This document shows, piece after piece, positions 20,173-28,997 of a DNA stretch of 64,000 bases. The notes under the pieces were generated by a model. It made no database searches. It was not told the origin of the DNA and was given only the letters and a program-made list of their open reading frames with translations. How positions within the stretch are numbered: the first letter of the stretch is position 1; the number at the start of each line of letters is the position of its first letter. The position numbers were made by a program, and so were the translations under genes. Source of the stretch: an uncultured Eubacterium sp. (GTDB taxonomy: Bacteria; Bacillota; Clostridia; Lachnospirales; Lachnospiraceae); contig CAJTLS010000011.1 in NCBI GenBank assembly GCA_910577295.1, forward strand, positions 1-64,000, read 5' to 3'.

Positions 20173-20207
20173 CTATCAAAAAAATTGAATATTTTATAAA
20201 AAGAGCC

Positions 20208-20237
20208 TTTACAAATATACTTTTGCTGATATATAAT
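20208..20237 (+). promoter_or_regulatory. Promoter for tRNA-Arg
   Basis: TTTACA (20208-20213) and TATAAT (20232-20237) with 18-base spacing, ending 11 bases before the mature tRNA 5' end, a usual distance for tRNA genes. Confidence 0.7.
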
Positions 20238-20248
20238 AAGCTAGTAAT

Positions 20249-20321
20249 GCATCTGTGGCTCAGTGGATAGAGTAGAGGCTTCCGAAGCCTTTGGTCGGGG
20301 GTTCGAATCCCTCCAGATGCA
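20249..20321 (+). tRNA. tRNA-Arg, anticodon CCG
   Basis: The 73-base sequence folds into a cloverleaf: acceptor GCATCTG/CAGATGC, discriminator A, anticodon stem GAGGC/GCCTT with loop TTCCGAA (anticodon CCG, reading CGG), and T-loop GGTTCGAATCC. CCA is not encoded. A T-rich run follows at 20323-20331 and may serve as the terminator. Confidence 0.95.
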
Positions 20322-20362
20322 TTCTTTTTTCTTATTGGAAACGTTGGGAAAGGTGACGGATT

Positions 20363-21256
20363 ATGGAACAAAAAGAAGATTATATTGTTCGCGGTATTGC
20401 TGCTCATGGTCAAATCCGCTGTTTTGCCATTACTTGCCGCAATCTAGTAGAAGAAGCAAGAACAAGGCATAATACAAGTCCGGTTGTTACGGCGGCACTA
20501 GGACGTCTCTTAGCCGGCGGCGGTATGATGGGTGCCATGATGAAAGAAAAGCAGGCTTTATTGACGTTACAGATTCAATGCAGCGGCCCCATAGAGGGTT
20601 TAACCGTCACGGCCGACGCATTCGGACACCTGAAAGGATACGTCAAACATCCCGTCGTTTCTTTATCTGCAAGTAAATCCGGCAAACTCGATGTTGGCAG
20701 AGCTATTGATCTCGGCGTATTAACCGTCATAAAAGATATTGGACTGAAAGAACCTTATACCGGACAAGTACAGTTAGTTTCTGGAGAGATTGCCGAAGAT
20801 TTAACTTATTATTTTGCGACTTCGGAACAGACTCCATCATCGGTAGCTCTCGGCGTGCTGATGAATAAAAATAATACGGTAGCACAGGCCGGCGGCTATA
20901 TTCTTCAGCTTATGCCGGAAACAAAAGAGGAGGTTATTGCCACTTTAGAGAAGCGTTTGGCAGACATTGAACCGGTAACTACCCTGCTGTCGAAAGGGCA
21001 TACTCCGGAACGTATGCTGCAGGAGATATTGGAGGATTTTGACGTCGTATTTTCCGAGCAGAACATTCCTGCCTCATTTTCCTGTAACTGCTCCAAAGAA
21101 CGTGTCAGCAAAGTATTAGTCAGTTTAGGCTCCAGACAATTAGAAGAACTGATAGAAGAAAACGAGCCGGTAGAAATCAACTGCCATTTTTGCAACACGA
21201 ACTATCATTTCGATAAGGACGAATTGATAAAAATAAAAAACTCGTTAAAAAGATAG
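20363..21256 (+). CDS. hslO: Redox-regulated chaperone Hsp33
   Basis: Hsp33 is a holdase chaperone activated by oxidative unfolding of a zinc-binding C-terminal switch. The four switch cysteines are present as CNC (near residue 237) and CHFC (near residue 272). The N-terminal domain begins YIVRGIAAHGQIRCFAITCRNLV, typical of the family, with GGGMMGAMMKE following. Length of 297 residues is normal. It lies 42 bases after the tRNA. Confidence 0.94.
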   Translation: MEQKEDYIVRGIAAHGQIRCFAITCRNLVEEARTRHNTSPVVTAALGRLLAGGGMMGAMMKEKQALLTLQIQCSGPIEGLTVTADAFGHLKGYVKHPVVSLSASKSGKLDVGRAIDLGVLTVIKDIGLKEPYTGQVQLVSGEIAEDLTYYFATSEQTPSSVALGVLMNKNNTVAQAGGYILQLMPETKEEVIATLEKRLADIEPVTTLLSKGHTPERMLQEILEDFDVVFSEQNIPASFSCNCSKERVSKVLVSLGSRQLEELIEENEPVEINCHFCNTNYHFDKDELIKIKNSLKR

Positions 21257-21318
21257 ACAAAAGTAATAAAAATTGATATACTTGGTAAAGAAAATACGAG
21301 GGAAAGCTGGATTAAAAA

Positions 21319-22059
21319 ATGAAGTTAAAATACAAAAAGATGGTTATTATTGCAACGGTTGTCGCCATGGCACTTGGGTTTGTGACATTGATTTTTCTAG
21401 ATAATGATAACGGAACAAATAATGTAGAAGATGCTCGTTTGGATTTGAATAAAAACGAAGACATAAATAAATTAATAAAAAATTACTTTGCCGCCAAGAA
21501 AACAGTTAATTTGGAATCCCTTTCCGAACTGGTCAGCGATGCTAACCGGATTCCGAAAGATCGTTACACGATAATGGCGGGTTATGTAGAAGACTACAAA
21601 GACTTTAACTGTTATGTAATTAAAAATGAGCAATCCGATGCCTATCGTGTTTACGTTAAGTATAGTATGAAATTAAAGAACATTGACAGTTGGGTTCCCT
21701 GTCTGACTACTTATTATATTAAAGTTACATCAGACGGAAAGTATGTCATTTATCTCAGCGCACTGGATCAGGTTGAGGAAGAGTTTATCGATGCCGCTGA
21801 TAAAAATATGGAAATTATCAAACTAAAAGAGGAAGTAAAGAAGGGCTTAAATGAGGTTTTGGAAAAGGATGGTGCCTTTAAGCAGTTCTATCAGAAGATG
21901 GAGAAAGAGATAAGCGCCTCTGCAGACTCAAAACCGGTTAGCAATTCTGCTTCTCCGGTAGCTTCTGCCTCTCCGGCGACATCTGCTTCTGCACCAGCAG
22001 CTTCACCGTCTCCAGCAGTTTCTGCTTCTCCGGTGGCGTCTGCGTCTCCGGCAGCATAA
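21319..22059 (+). CDS. Unknown membrane-anchored or secreted protein with Ser/Pro/Ala tail
   Basis: I do not recognise a named family. The protein (246 residues) has an N-terminal membrane helix (about 8-27, VIIATVVAMALGFVTLIFL) and no lipobox Cys. An extracytoplasmic domain of about 160 residues follows, with the look of an NTF2-like or immunity-type fold (KNYFAAKKTVNLESLSELVSD, then alternating strands). The tail (about 200-246) is made of SASPVASASPA-type repeats, probably a flexible wall-spanning or glycosylated segment. No partner is evident; hslO upstream and rluF downstream are unrelated. Confidence 0.7.
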   Translation: MKLKYKKMVIIATVVAMALGFVTLIFLDNDNGTNNVEDARLDLNKNEDINKLIKNYFAAKKTVNLESLSELVSDANRIPKDRYTIMAGYVEDYKDFNCYVIKNEQSDAYRVYVKYSMKLKNIDSWVPCLTTYYIKVTSDGKYVIYLSALDQVEEEFIDAADKNMEIIKLKEEVKKGLNEVLEKDGAFKQFYQKMEKEISASADSKPVSNSASPVASASPATSASAPAASPSPAVSASPVASASPAA

Positions 22060-22095
22060 AAATTAGTAAATGAGATTATATCAAGGATAAGAACA

Positions 22096-22126
22096 AAAAT
22101 GGTACGTTATTATAACGTACCATTTT
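22096..22126 (+). terminator. Terminator after the unknown anchored protein
   Basis: A perfect 14-bp stem, AAAATGGTACGTTA and its complement, around a TTA loop. The A-tract before and T-tract after make it usable in both directions, though both flanking genes are on the plus strand. Confidence 0.8.
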
Positions 22127-22169
22127 AATCCTCATGCACTATTCATCACAGTAAAGGAAGTTAAACAGG

Positions 22170-22901
22170 ATGGACGGAATACGGATTAACAAATACATCA
22201 GCCAGTGTGGTTACTGTTCCCGACGCGAAGCAGACCGGCTGTTATTACAGGGAAAAATCTACATCAACCAGACAATTGCGTCTCCGGGCGACAGAGTACA
22301 GACGGGCGACGCTGTTATTATAGACGGAAAAACAATTACTCCTGCGGCAACAGAAATCATAATAGCCTTTCATAAACCGTCGGGGATTGTGTGTACTACA
22401 AGCAAAAAAGAAAAACAGAATGTCATCGACTACTTACATCTTGAAGAACGTGTCTATCCCGTCGGCAGATTAGATAAAAATTCTACCGGACTGCTCTTAT
22501 TAACGAATAACGGTCAACTGATGGATGATATCTTACGCGGCAGCCACTACCATGAGAAAGAATATATCGTTACGGTAGATAAAGTAATATCGCCTGCTAT
22601 TTATGAGGCAATGGAGCAGGGGGTTCCCATCCTCAATACCATGACGCGTCCGTGTTGTATTACCCACCGCTCCGAACAGCGGTTTCATATTATCCTGACA
22701 CAAGGACTCAACCGTCAGATACGGCGAATGTGTGAATATTTTGGATATCGTGTGCGAACACTAAAAAGAATACGAATCATGAATATTGAACTGGGAAACC
22801 TGCCGGAAGGGAAATGGCGGTATTTAACAGAGACGGAAATCCGTAAGTTAAAACAGTTAGCGGCAAGTAAGACGCGCGAAAGGAAGGACAGGCATGAATA
22901 A
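22170..22901 (+). CDS. rluF: 23S rRNA pseudouridine synthase RluF-type
   Basis: It isomerises a uridine in 23S rRNA (position 2604 in the E. coli enzyme, also tRNA-Tyr U35). An S4 RNA-binding domain (about residues 3-50) is followed by the RsuA/RluB/RluF catalytic domain with the Asp in PVGRLDKNSTGLLLLTNNG. The C-terminal LKRIRIMNIELGNLPEGKWR is closest to RluF. RluB is the alternative. The stop overlaps the ligA start by eight bases. Confidence 0.85.
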   Translation: MDGIRINKYISQCGYCSRREADRLLLQGKIYINQTIASPGDRVQTGDAVIIDGKTITPAATEIIIAFHKPSGIVCTTSKKEKQNVIDYLHLEERVYPVGRLDKNSTGLLLLTNNGQLMDDILRGSHYHEKEYIVTVDKVISPAIYEAMEQGVPILNTMTRPCCITHRSEQRFHIILTQGLNRQIRRMCEYFGYRVRTLKRIRIMNIELGNLPEGKWRYLTETEIRKLKQLAASKTRERKDRHE

Positions 22902-24841
22902 TGAGCCAATACGGCGAATGAAAGAATTGATAACAAAACTAAATGAGGCCGCAAAGGTATATTATCAGGGGCAGGATGAAATTATGTCAAATCTGGAATA
23001 CGATTCCCTGTATGATGAATTGATTGCGCTGGAAAAGGAAACCGGAACCGTTATGACAAACAGCCCGACGATACACGTAGGCTTTGAAACGATTAGTGAA
23101 TTGCCGAAAGAACCTCATGTCTCACCTATGTTATCTCTTGACAAAACAAAAGAAGTATCTGATTTGACCGACTGGCTCGGTGAACAGCACGGCCTGTTGT
23201 CCATGAAACTAGACGGGTTAAGTATTATTCTGACTTATGAACAGGGAACGCTTGTAAAGGCGCTAACGCGCGGCAATGGGGAGATTGGCGAGGTCATAAC
23301 AAATAATGCGAAAACATTTATCAATATTCCCCATCGTATCTCTTATACAAGCCAACTAATTATTCGTGGTGAAGCCTTGATTTTGTATTCAGACTTCGAG
23401 GACTTGAACAGACAGACAAAAGACATTTATGAAAAATATAAAAACCCGAGAAATTTATGCAGCGGCAGCGTCCGGCAGCGAAACAATGAAATTACTGCCG
23501 GAAGAAGAGTTCGTTTCTATCCTTATAATATTATTTCTTCCGGTACGGATTTGGGATTTACAAGAAAAGAAGAGGCTCTCTTGTGGCTTCAGGATATGGG
23601 CTTTGACATTGTTCCTTATAAGATGACCGATGCCGGAAATCTTCCGCAGCAGATAATGTCTTTTTCGAAAGAAGTGACACAGTCGGATTTACCGAGCGAT
23701 GGATTAGTGTTGACTTACGACGATATTGCCTACAGTAATACATTGGGCCGGACAGCTAAATTTCCGCGGGATTCCATTGCCTTTAAGTGGCAGGACGAGC
23801 TGGCAGATACTACGTTACGTGAGATTGAGTGGAGCGCATCCCGCACGGGACTGATTAATCCAGTTGCCATTTTTGATTCTGTGGAATTGGAAGGAACAAC
23901 CGTAAGCCGGGCCAGTGTGCACAATATCAGTATTTTACGTGAACTTAAATTAGGCATTGGCGATACGGTTTCCGTTTATAAAGCCAATATGATAATTCCA
24001 CAGATACATGAAAATAAAACGCAGTCAAACAATTGCCGCATACCGGATACATGTCCTGTCTGCGGTTCCCGCACAATGTTGCAAAACGAGAACGGCTCGG
24101 TCGTCCTCATCTGTCCCAATGAAGATTGTTACGCCAAACAAATCAAACGGTTCAGTCACTTTGTGAGCAGAAACGCCATGAATATTGACGGCCTTTCCGA
24201 AGCCACTTTAGAGAAAATGGTGAATGCGGGGATGCTGCACAATCTTCCTGATTTATTTGAATTGGAGCAGTATCGGCAGCGCTGGATTGAGATGGAGGGA
24301 TTGGGAGAAAAATCATTTGATAATCTTATGCAGGCAATTGAAAAAGCAAAGACCATTCCTATTGCCAATCTGCTCTATGCCCTTGGTATCAAAGGAATCG
24401 GCTTGAGCATCGCCAAATTAATTGTAAAGGAGTATCCACTGCCACTTGACAAAATGCACACGCTGACAACCGACCAGCTTGCTCAAATTGACGGAATAGG
24501 AGACATATTGGCAGAATCTTTCGTATCCTTTTTTGCAAAAGAAGACAACCGACAGCTTGCTCAACAACTATCCGCCATTTTATCCACAACAGACAGAATC
24601 CAAAGCGCTGGAAGGACTTACGTTTGTCATCACAGGAAGCCTTTCACGCTTTGAGAATCGTCAGGAATGCAAAGACTTTATTGAACGTCAAGGTGGGAAA
24701 GTAACCGGAAGCGTCAGCGCCAAAACAAATTATCTGATAAATAATGACGTCCAGTCGCAATCTTCTAAAAATAAAAAGGCCAAATCATTAGGCGTTGCCA
24801 TTATTAATGAGGATGAGTTTTTTAATATTTTTTCACTTTGA
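22894..24841 (+). CDS. ligA: NAD-dependent DNA ligase, frameshifted before BRCT
   Basis: LigA seals nicks using NAD. The zero frame encodes the Ia/adenylation region with nucleotidyl Lys105 in SMKLDG, the OB fold, the Cys4 zinc site (CPVC ... CPNEDC) and the helix-hairpin-helix domain, then ends at 24654 after 16 aberrant residues. The BRCT domain (LEGLTFVITGSLSRF onward) continues in the +1 frame to the stop at 24841. Removing one A from AAA at 24602-24604 restores a continuous 648-residue reading (TDRIQALEGLTF), the normal LigA length. As read, the product lacks BRCT, a domain that contributes to activity but is outside the catalytic core. A sequencing error, a true mutation or recoding are all possible. 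Confidence 0.85.
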
Positions 24842-26312
24842 AATCCTGGCGGGAGACTAAGCGAAAAACAAAAAAATACAGGAGTATAAGAAATACTGCA
24901 GGTATCATGGATGCCAAAACAACTAGGTTATTATTTGTTTTTGTCATGATTTGGATACCTGCTATTTTACTGAAGTACATAACAGAACAGCAAAAAATCA
25001 TCGGCCACACAAAATATTTGCTTAAATTGCAAGGCACCTGATTCGTTTTCAATAAATATCCGCCATGCATCAGGCAGATTAGAATCTGACTGACTAACAT
25101 TCCCATAATATAACCGTAGATGCCAAAGTGCGGAGCGATAAAAAGCAGAAAGAGAATACGCACAAGCAGACCGATTACCGTAAACAGAAAAGTAATCCCC
25201 GTCTTGCCGAGTCCATTGATAATACTGCCCAATGTTGTCGTGACATACAAAAAAGGACAGAGAAACGCCATTACCGTCAATAATTTACCGGCATTTTCAC
25301 TGTGAAAGATAAATTGGCCGATTTCTACTCCAAAATTCAGAAAAAGCGAACTTGTCAAAACTCCAAGCAGCAAGGAATAGCGCACGGTAAGTGATGCGGT
25401 ACTGCGAATCTGGCGGCGGTTATTTGTTCCAGAAGCCTTGGCAATGGCCGGTAAGAGCAAAACGGACAGCGAATTGGTAATCGTTCCGGGAAACAAAATA
25501 AAAGGCAGGACGACCCCTGTTAAAATACCGTACAGGCCAATCGAAACTTCAACCGAGTAACCGTAACGCTGCATGATGATTGGAATAAGGATTGATTCGA
25601 TACTGCCTAAAAGAGCAATGACCAGTTTTGTTCCACTCAGGGGGAGCGAAAGGCGCAGTATCTTGCCGATACATAATTTACTCTGAAGCAGCGTCCGTAT
25701 AGATATATGCTTTTTTACGTGGTATATATTATATACATTGCTGCACAGTTCGCCGATTACCAGCCCAAGTACGGCGATATACACCGACTTTTCGTTTGTA
25801 TCAAAGGAAAAGCATATGGCGAAAACAAAAATGACACGTACCAGTTGTTCGATGATTTGTGTGACTGCCGGAATTTTCGCCCGGTTAATGCCATAAAAAT
25901 ATCCGTTAATAACCGATGTAATCCCGCAAAAAGGAAATATGTATGCCAAAATGCCAAGCAGCTCCCCTGCCTGCTGTGCGCCTAAAAAATCATTGGCTAT
26001 CGGAACACGAAAAATATGTACGACGCAGGAGAGCGAGAGAGAACACATAAGGGAAAGTATAAGGGATGTCTTTAAAATACTTCCCTGTTTTTGTGTGGAA
26101 TTATGGGAAATCATTTGTGAAACAGCGGTTTGGATACCGGCTGCATATATCGTAAAACATATTGAATAGACAGGAAAGATAAGTTGATAAATCCCAAGAT
26201 TAACTTCACCTAATTCATCTGCCAGAAAGATTCGGTAACCAAAACCTATGAGACGTGTAACAAAACCCGCTACCGTCAGGATTAAGGTTCCACGCAATAG
26301 TTGATTCTTCAT
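24822..26312 (-). CDS. SpoVB/MurJ-family polysaccharide flippase
   Basis: A membrane protein of about 496 residues with some 14 predicted helices, belonging to the MOP superfamily branch that includes SpoVB. Such proteins flip lipid-linked sugar or peptidoglycan precursors; SpoVB acts in spore cortex formation. The start KNQLLRGTLILTVAGFVTRLIGFGYRIFLA and YQLIFPVY are typical of this branch. I place the start at the ATG at 26312 after a GGAG; the upstream ATG overlaps that site. Its 3' end overlaps the ligA 3' end by 20 bases on opposite strands. Confidence 0.85.
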   Translation of the reverse strand: MKNQLLRGTLILTVAGFVTRLIGFGYRIFLADELGEVNLGIYQLIFPVYSICFTIYAAGIQTAVSQMISHNSTQKQGSILKTSLILSLMCSLSLSCVVHIFRVPIANDFLGAQQAGELLGILAYIFPFCGITSVINGYFYGINRAKIPAVTQIIEQLVRVIFVFAICFSFDTNEKSVYIAVLGLVIGELCSNVYNIYHVKKHISIRTLLQSKLCIGKILRLSLPLSGTKLVIALLGSIESILIPIIMQRYGYSVEVSIGLYGILTGVVLPFILFPGTITNSLSVLLLPAIAKASGTNNRRQIRSTASLTVRYSLLLGVLTSSLFLNFGVEIGQFIFHSENAGKLLTVMAFLCPFLYVTTTLGSIINGLGKTGITFLFTVIGLLVRILFLLFIAPHFGIYGYIMGMLVSQILICLMHGGYLLKTNQVPCNLSKYFVWPMIFCCSVMYFSKIAGIQIMTKTNNNLVVLASMIPAVFLILLYFFVFRLVSRQDFKVKKY

Positions 26313-26373
26313 TACAATCTCCATTCCGGAGTTCTATTTTAAATTATTGTATGAAAGTTTTCTACAAAAAATG

Positions 26374-26402
26374 TTGTATATCTGTCATTTTTATTGTATT
26401 AT
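26374..26402 (+). promoter_or_regulatory. Predicted promoter for the large membrane protein
   Basis: TTGTAT (26374-26379) and TATTAT (26397-26402) have 17-base spacing, in the divergent gap with the flippase gene. Confidence 0.5.
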
Positions 26403-26438
26403 TATGATAATCAACCATATTCAAAAGGGGAGAGACAC

Positions 26439-28931
26439 GTGATATTTAAGAGAAATTTCTTTACCATCATATATGCTGTCTGTTTTTTAGCTATTATGGC
26501 TTTAGCACTATTTAATATAATGAACCTTACGATAACGACAGCTTCCAGTAAATACATGATTGCTGCAATTATTGTTTTGGGAATCATCATTTATTTAATC
26601 GCCGCATTCCTTATCAAAGAAAAAGGTTCCTTTCTTACTTTTGAAAAACCAAAAACCTTTTTTGTTCTTTTAGAATGTTTGGTTGTACTTGCCGGCATTG
26701 GATGCCTTTTTGTCATACGCTATGTCGACAGCCTGACGCTCGCCATCTTACATAGCCTGTTGCTGTTATCCTTTTATCTTATCGCCCGCTTTTTATTCGG
26801 ACGCCTGAATGGGATACTGACAACGGTGGTCGGCTTTTTTGAACTTTTGCTAATGCAGCATATTATTGCTTTCGATATCAATCAGACAATTTCCGTCTTG
26901 GCCTTTTTACTGCCTTTCGCTGCTTTTTTAGGTATTCACTGCATACTAATGAAGCGGATAACAGCGAATGGTTTCTTAATCTTTATGAGCTGTTTTGTAT
27001 CAGGTTTTCTTTTTTCGATTGCCATCGCTCTGAATCCATTGGTCTTTCTCCTGTTTGCGGGATGTGTATTTTCATTATTGTTTGCCCGACCGGACGGGGA
27101 ACACATAACTTTGGCAAAGGGAATTATCTGCGCGGTCTTTTTCGCTCTTTCTACGATAGCGCTTCTTTTGGTTATCCATTTTATGATTCCGGAATTACTG
27201 TTTATGCCGTCGCTGAAGCCGGATACATCCGTCCCTTCACTAAATGTGGATTTCCTTTCTTATCTTATCAATAAACTGGAGAAACCCGTTACTTATCTGC
27301 AACTGGCATTTCAAAACGGCATTATTCCGACTGTCCTCGTGTTCTTCTCCCTGTTATCAGGATATTATGCCATTGTTAAAAAGGCATCGTATATCGGCCC
27401 ATTATTGTTTAGCTTTGTCGGACTCTTTTTCTATTATATTTTATTCTGCGAAGTAGGAAGCGATTTTTGCTATTTTACTTACTTTCTTCCTATTTTTGCC
27501 GGTTATGGTATAACGAACACACTAATACCTGAAATCAAACCACAGAGAGATTTGGCGGATGAAAATAGCGTTTCACAAGATTTATCAGACGAAACAGACG
27601 AACCTTTACATGAAAATGAAACGGATGTATTGCTGGAGCAGCCGGAAGAAAAAGAAACCACTGTAATACAGACAGAGCCGGAACAAGAGGATACTGTTTT
27701 ACCAGACAAACCAACAGAGTCGGACAGCGAAAGTTCTTCCGAGCCGGATGAGGAAAATATCGAAATCTTAGAAGATATCGTGGAAACAGCAAATGATGAT
27801 ACTTTATCGGAACAGGATAAGAAGAAACGCTTCAAGATAAGTAAAAAAGGAGAGGATGAAATACCGGAATGGACAATTCCAAGTGAATTTATGAAAACGC
27901 CAGAGCCGGATAGCCAAACTTCTCCTGAACCGGATATGGAAGAAGCGGCAGTAATCCCGATACCGGAGAATTCTTTCGCTGCGGATACAGACGAACTATT
28001 GTCAGAGCCGGAACTTTCGGGTATTCCTGAGCCGGAGCCGGATACAGAACTGTTATTGGAGCCTGAACTTCCTGATAACTCTGAATCGGATACGGAAGCC
28101 CTGTTTGATACCGAATTAGAACCCGTTTTTGATTCGGAAGAGGAAGCTGACTTTGATTCCACTCTCAAACCGATAGAAGAGACAGAGACGGCAGACTTTG
28201 CTTCCTTTATTGACGAACCGGAAGAACCAGAGCCGTTAGTGGACAACATACAGGGTGATGTCGAGTACATGGACCAGCTCAACGAAAACAGCGATATGAC
28301 GGATATCGAATATATGGACCAGCTCAACGAGAACAGTGATATGACGGAAAATGAATCCATGGACCGCCTCAACGAAAATGATGATGTAACCGATATTGAG
28401 CAATTTATTGATTATGAGATCGATAATGAGACAAATGTGCTTGATTTTGTAGAAGAGCAGACAGAGAAGAGTACGGGAAAAGAAGAAGAACAACAATTAG
28501 ATGAACTGCTGGAACGTTTAGACATTTCTGATAATATTAAGCGCATGAATGAAAGCGCACAGGAAGATATGGCAGATGTCATCGAGAGAGAAGATGAACA
28601 GACGGAACTGGACGAAGCCTTACCTCTCAAACCGTCAAACAGCACGCTTCCAAAATACAAAAAACCCAAATTTGATTTTGACTTAGAGCCAATAAATATT
28701 CCACTGGATGAAAATTACTCAAACATAAGTGAATATGACGAAGTTCCTACGATACATGAGCTAGAATCGCACTGGAAATCAAAGGATGGCACCGTAATTG
28801 AATCCGTTGCCATGGATGTGCCTGAAGAAGAATCGGTTCCTGTTACAAAGAAAACAGATATTCACAGCGAAGAAATAATCAAAAAGACGAAAACAGGAAA
28901 ACGTTCTTATCACCGCATTACCATTCGCTAA
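26439..28931 (+). CDS. Large membrane protein with long acidic cytoplasmic tail, unknown
   Basis: I do not recognise the family. The start is a GTG at 26439 after AAAAGGGGAGAG. Residues 1-365 hold about 11 hydrophobic helices with very short loops, resembling a polytopic glycosyltransferase or carrier fold but with no motif I can name. The remaining 465 residues are hydrophilic and strongly acidic (many EPEPDTE and SEPE blocks), with three tandem 15-residue repeats (EYMDQLNENSDMTDI and variants) and a basic end (KTKTGKRSYHRITIR). The tail is probably disordered and cytoplasmic, perhaps a scaffold. It lies between the divergent flippase and the cysteine desulfurase, whose start follows 66 bases later. 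Confidence 0.7.
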   Translation: MIFKRNFFTIIYAVCFLAIMALALFNIMNLTITTASSKYMIAAIIVLGIIIYLIAAFLIKEKGSFLTFEKPKTFFVLLECLVVLAGIGCLFVIRYVDSLTLAILHSLLLLSFYLIARFLFGRLNGILTTVVGFFELLLMQHIIAFDINQTISVLAFLLPFAAFLGIHCILMKRITANGFLIFMSCFVSGFLFSIAIALNPLVFLLFAGCVFSLLFARPDGEHITLAKGIICAVFFALSTIALLLVIHFMIPELLFMPSLKPDTSVPSLNVDFLSYLINKLEKPVTYLQLAFQNGIIPTVLVFFSLLSGYYAIVKKASYIGPLLFSFVGLFFYYILFCEVGSDFCYFTYFLPIFAGYGITNTLIPEIKPQRDLADENSVSQDLSDETDEPLHENETDVLLEQPEEKETTVIQTEPEQEDTVLPDKPTESDSESSSEPDEENIEILEDIVETANDDTLSEQDKKKRFKISKKGEDEIPEWTIPSEFMKTPEPDSQTSPEPDMEEAAVIPIPENSFAADTDELLSEPELSGIPEPEPDTELLLEPELPDNSESDTEALFDTELEPVFDSEEEADFDSTLKPIEETETADFASFIDEPEEPEPLVDNIQGDVEYMDQLNENSDMTDIEYMDQLNENSDMTENESMDRLNENDDVTDIEQFIDYEIDNETNVLDFVEEQTEKSTGKEEEQQLDELLERLDISDNIKRMNESAQEDMADVIEREDEQTELDEALPLKPSNSTLPKYKKPKFDFDLEPINIPLDENYSNISEYDEVPTIHELESHWKSKDGTVIESVAMDVPEEESVPVTKKTDIHSEEIIKKTKTGKRSYHRITIR
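28263..28397 (+). repeat. Three tandem 45-bp coding repeats
   Basis: Units 28263-28307, 28308-28352 and 28353-28397 each encode a 15-residue variant of EYMDQLNENSDMTDI. The first two are nearly identical in DNA and the third has diverged. This implies in-frame duplication within the acidic tail. Confidence 0.85.
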
Positions 28932-28997
28932 TAACTGTCACTTTCTGACACAAACTGCATAGGATAAAATATAGTGTTACCAGAGAGGGGAAGTCAT

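Noticed and set aside
27503..28372. A 289-codon Ser-rich reading frame on the minus strand
   Set aside because: It is the antisense of the acidic Glu/Asp/Pro tail of the 26439-28931 gene; the composition is a by-product and no ribosome site or family is seen.
28263..28397. Tandem repeats as a possible CRISPR array
   Set aside because: Units are contiguous without spacers, in frame and coding.
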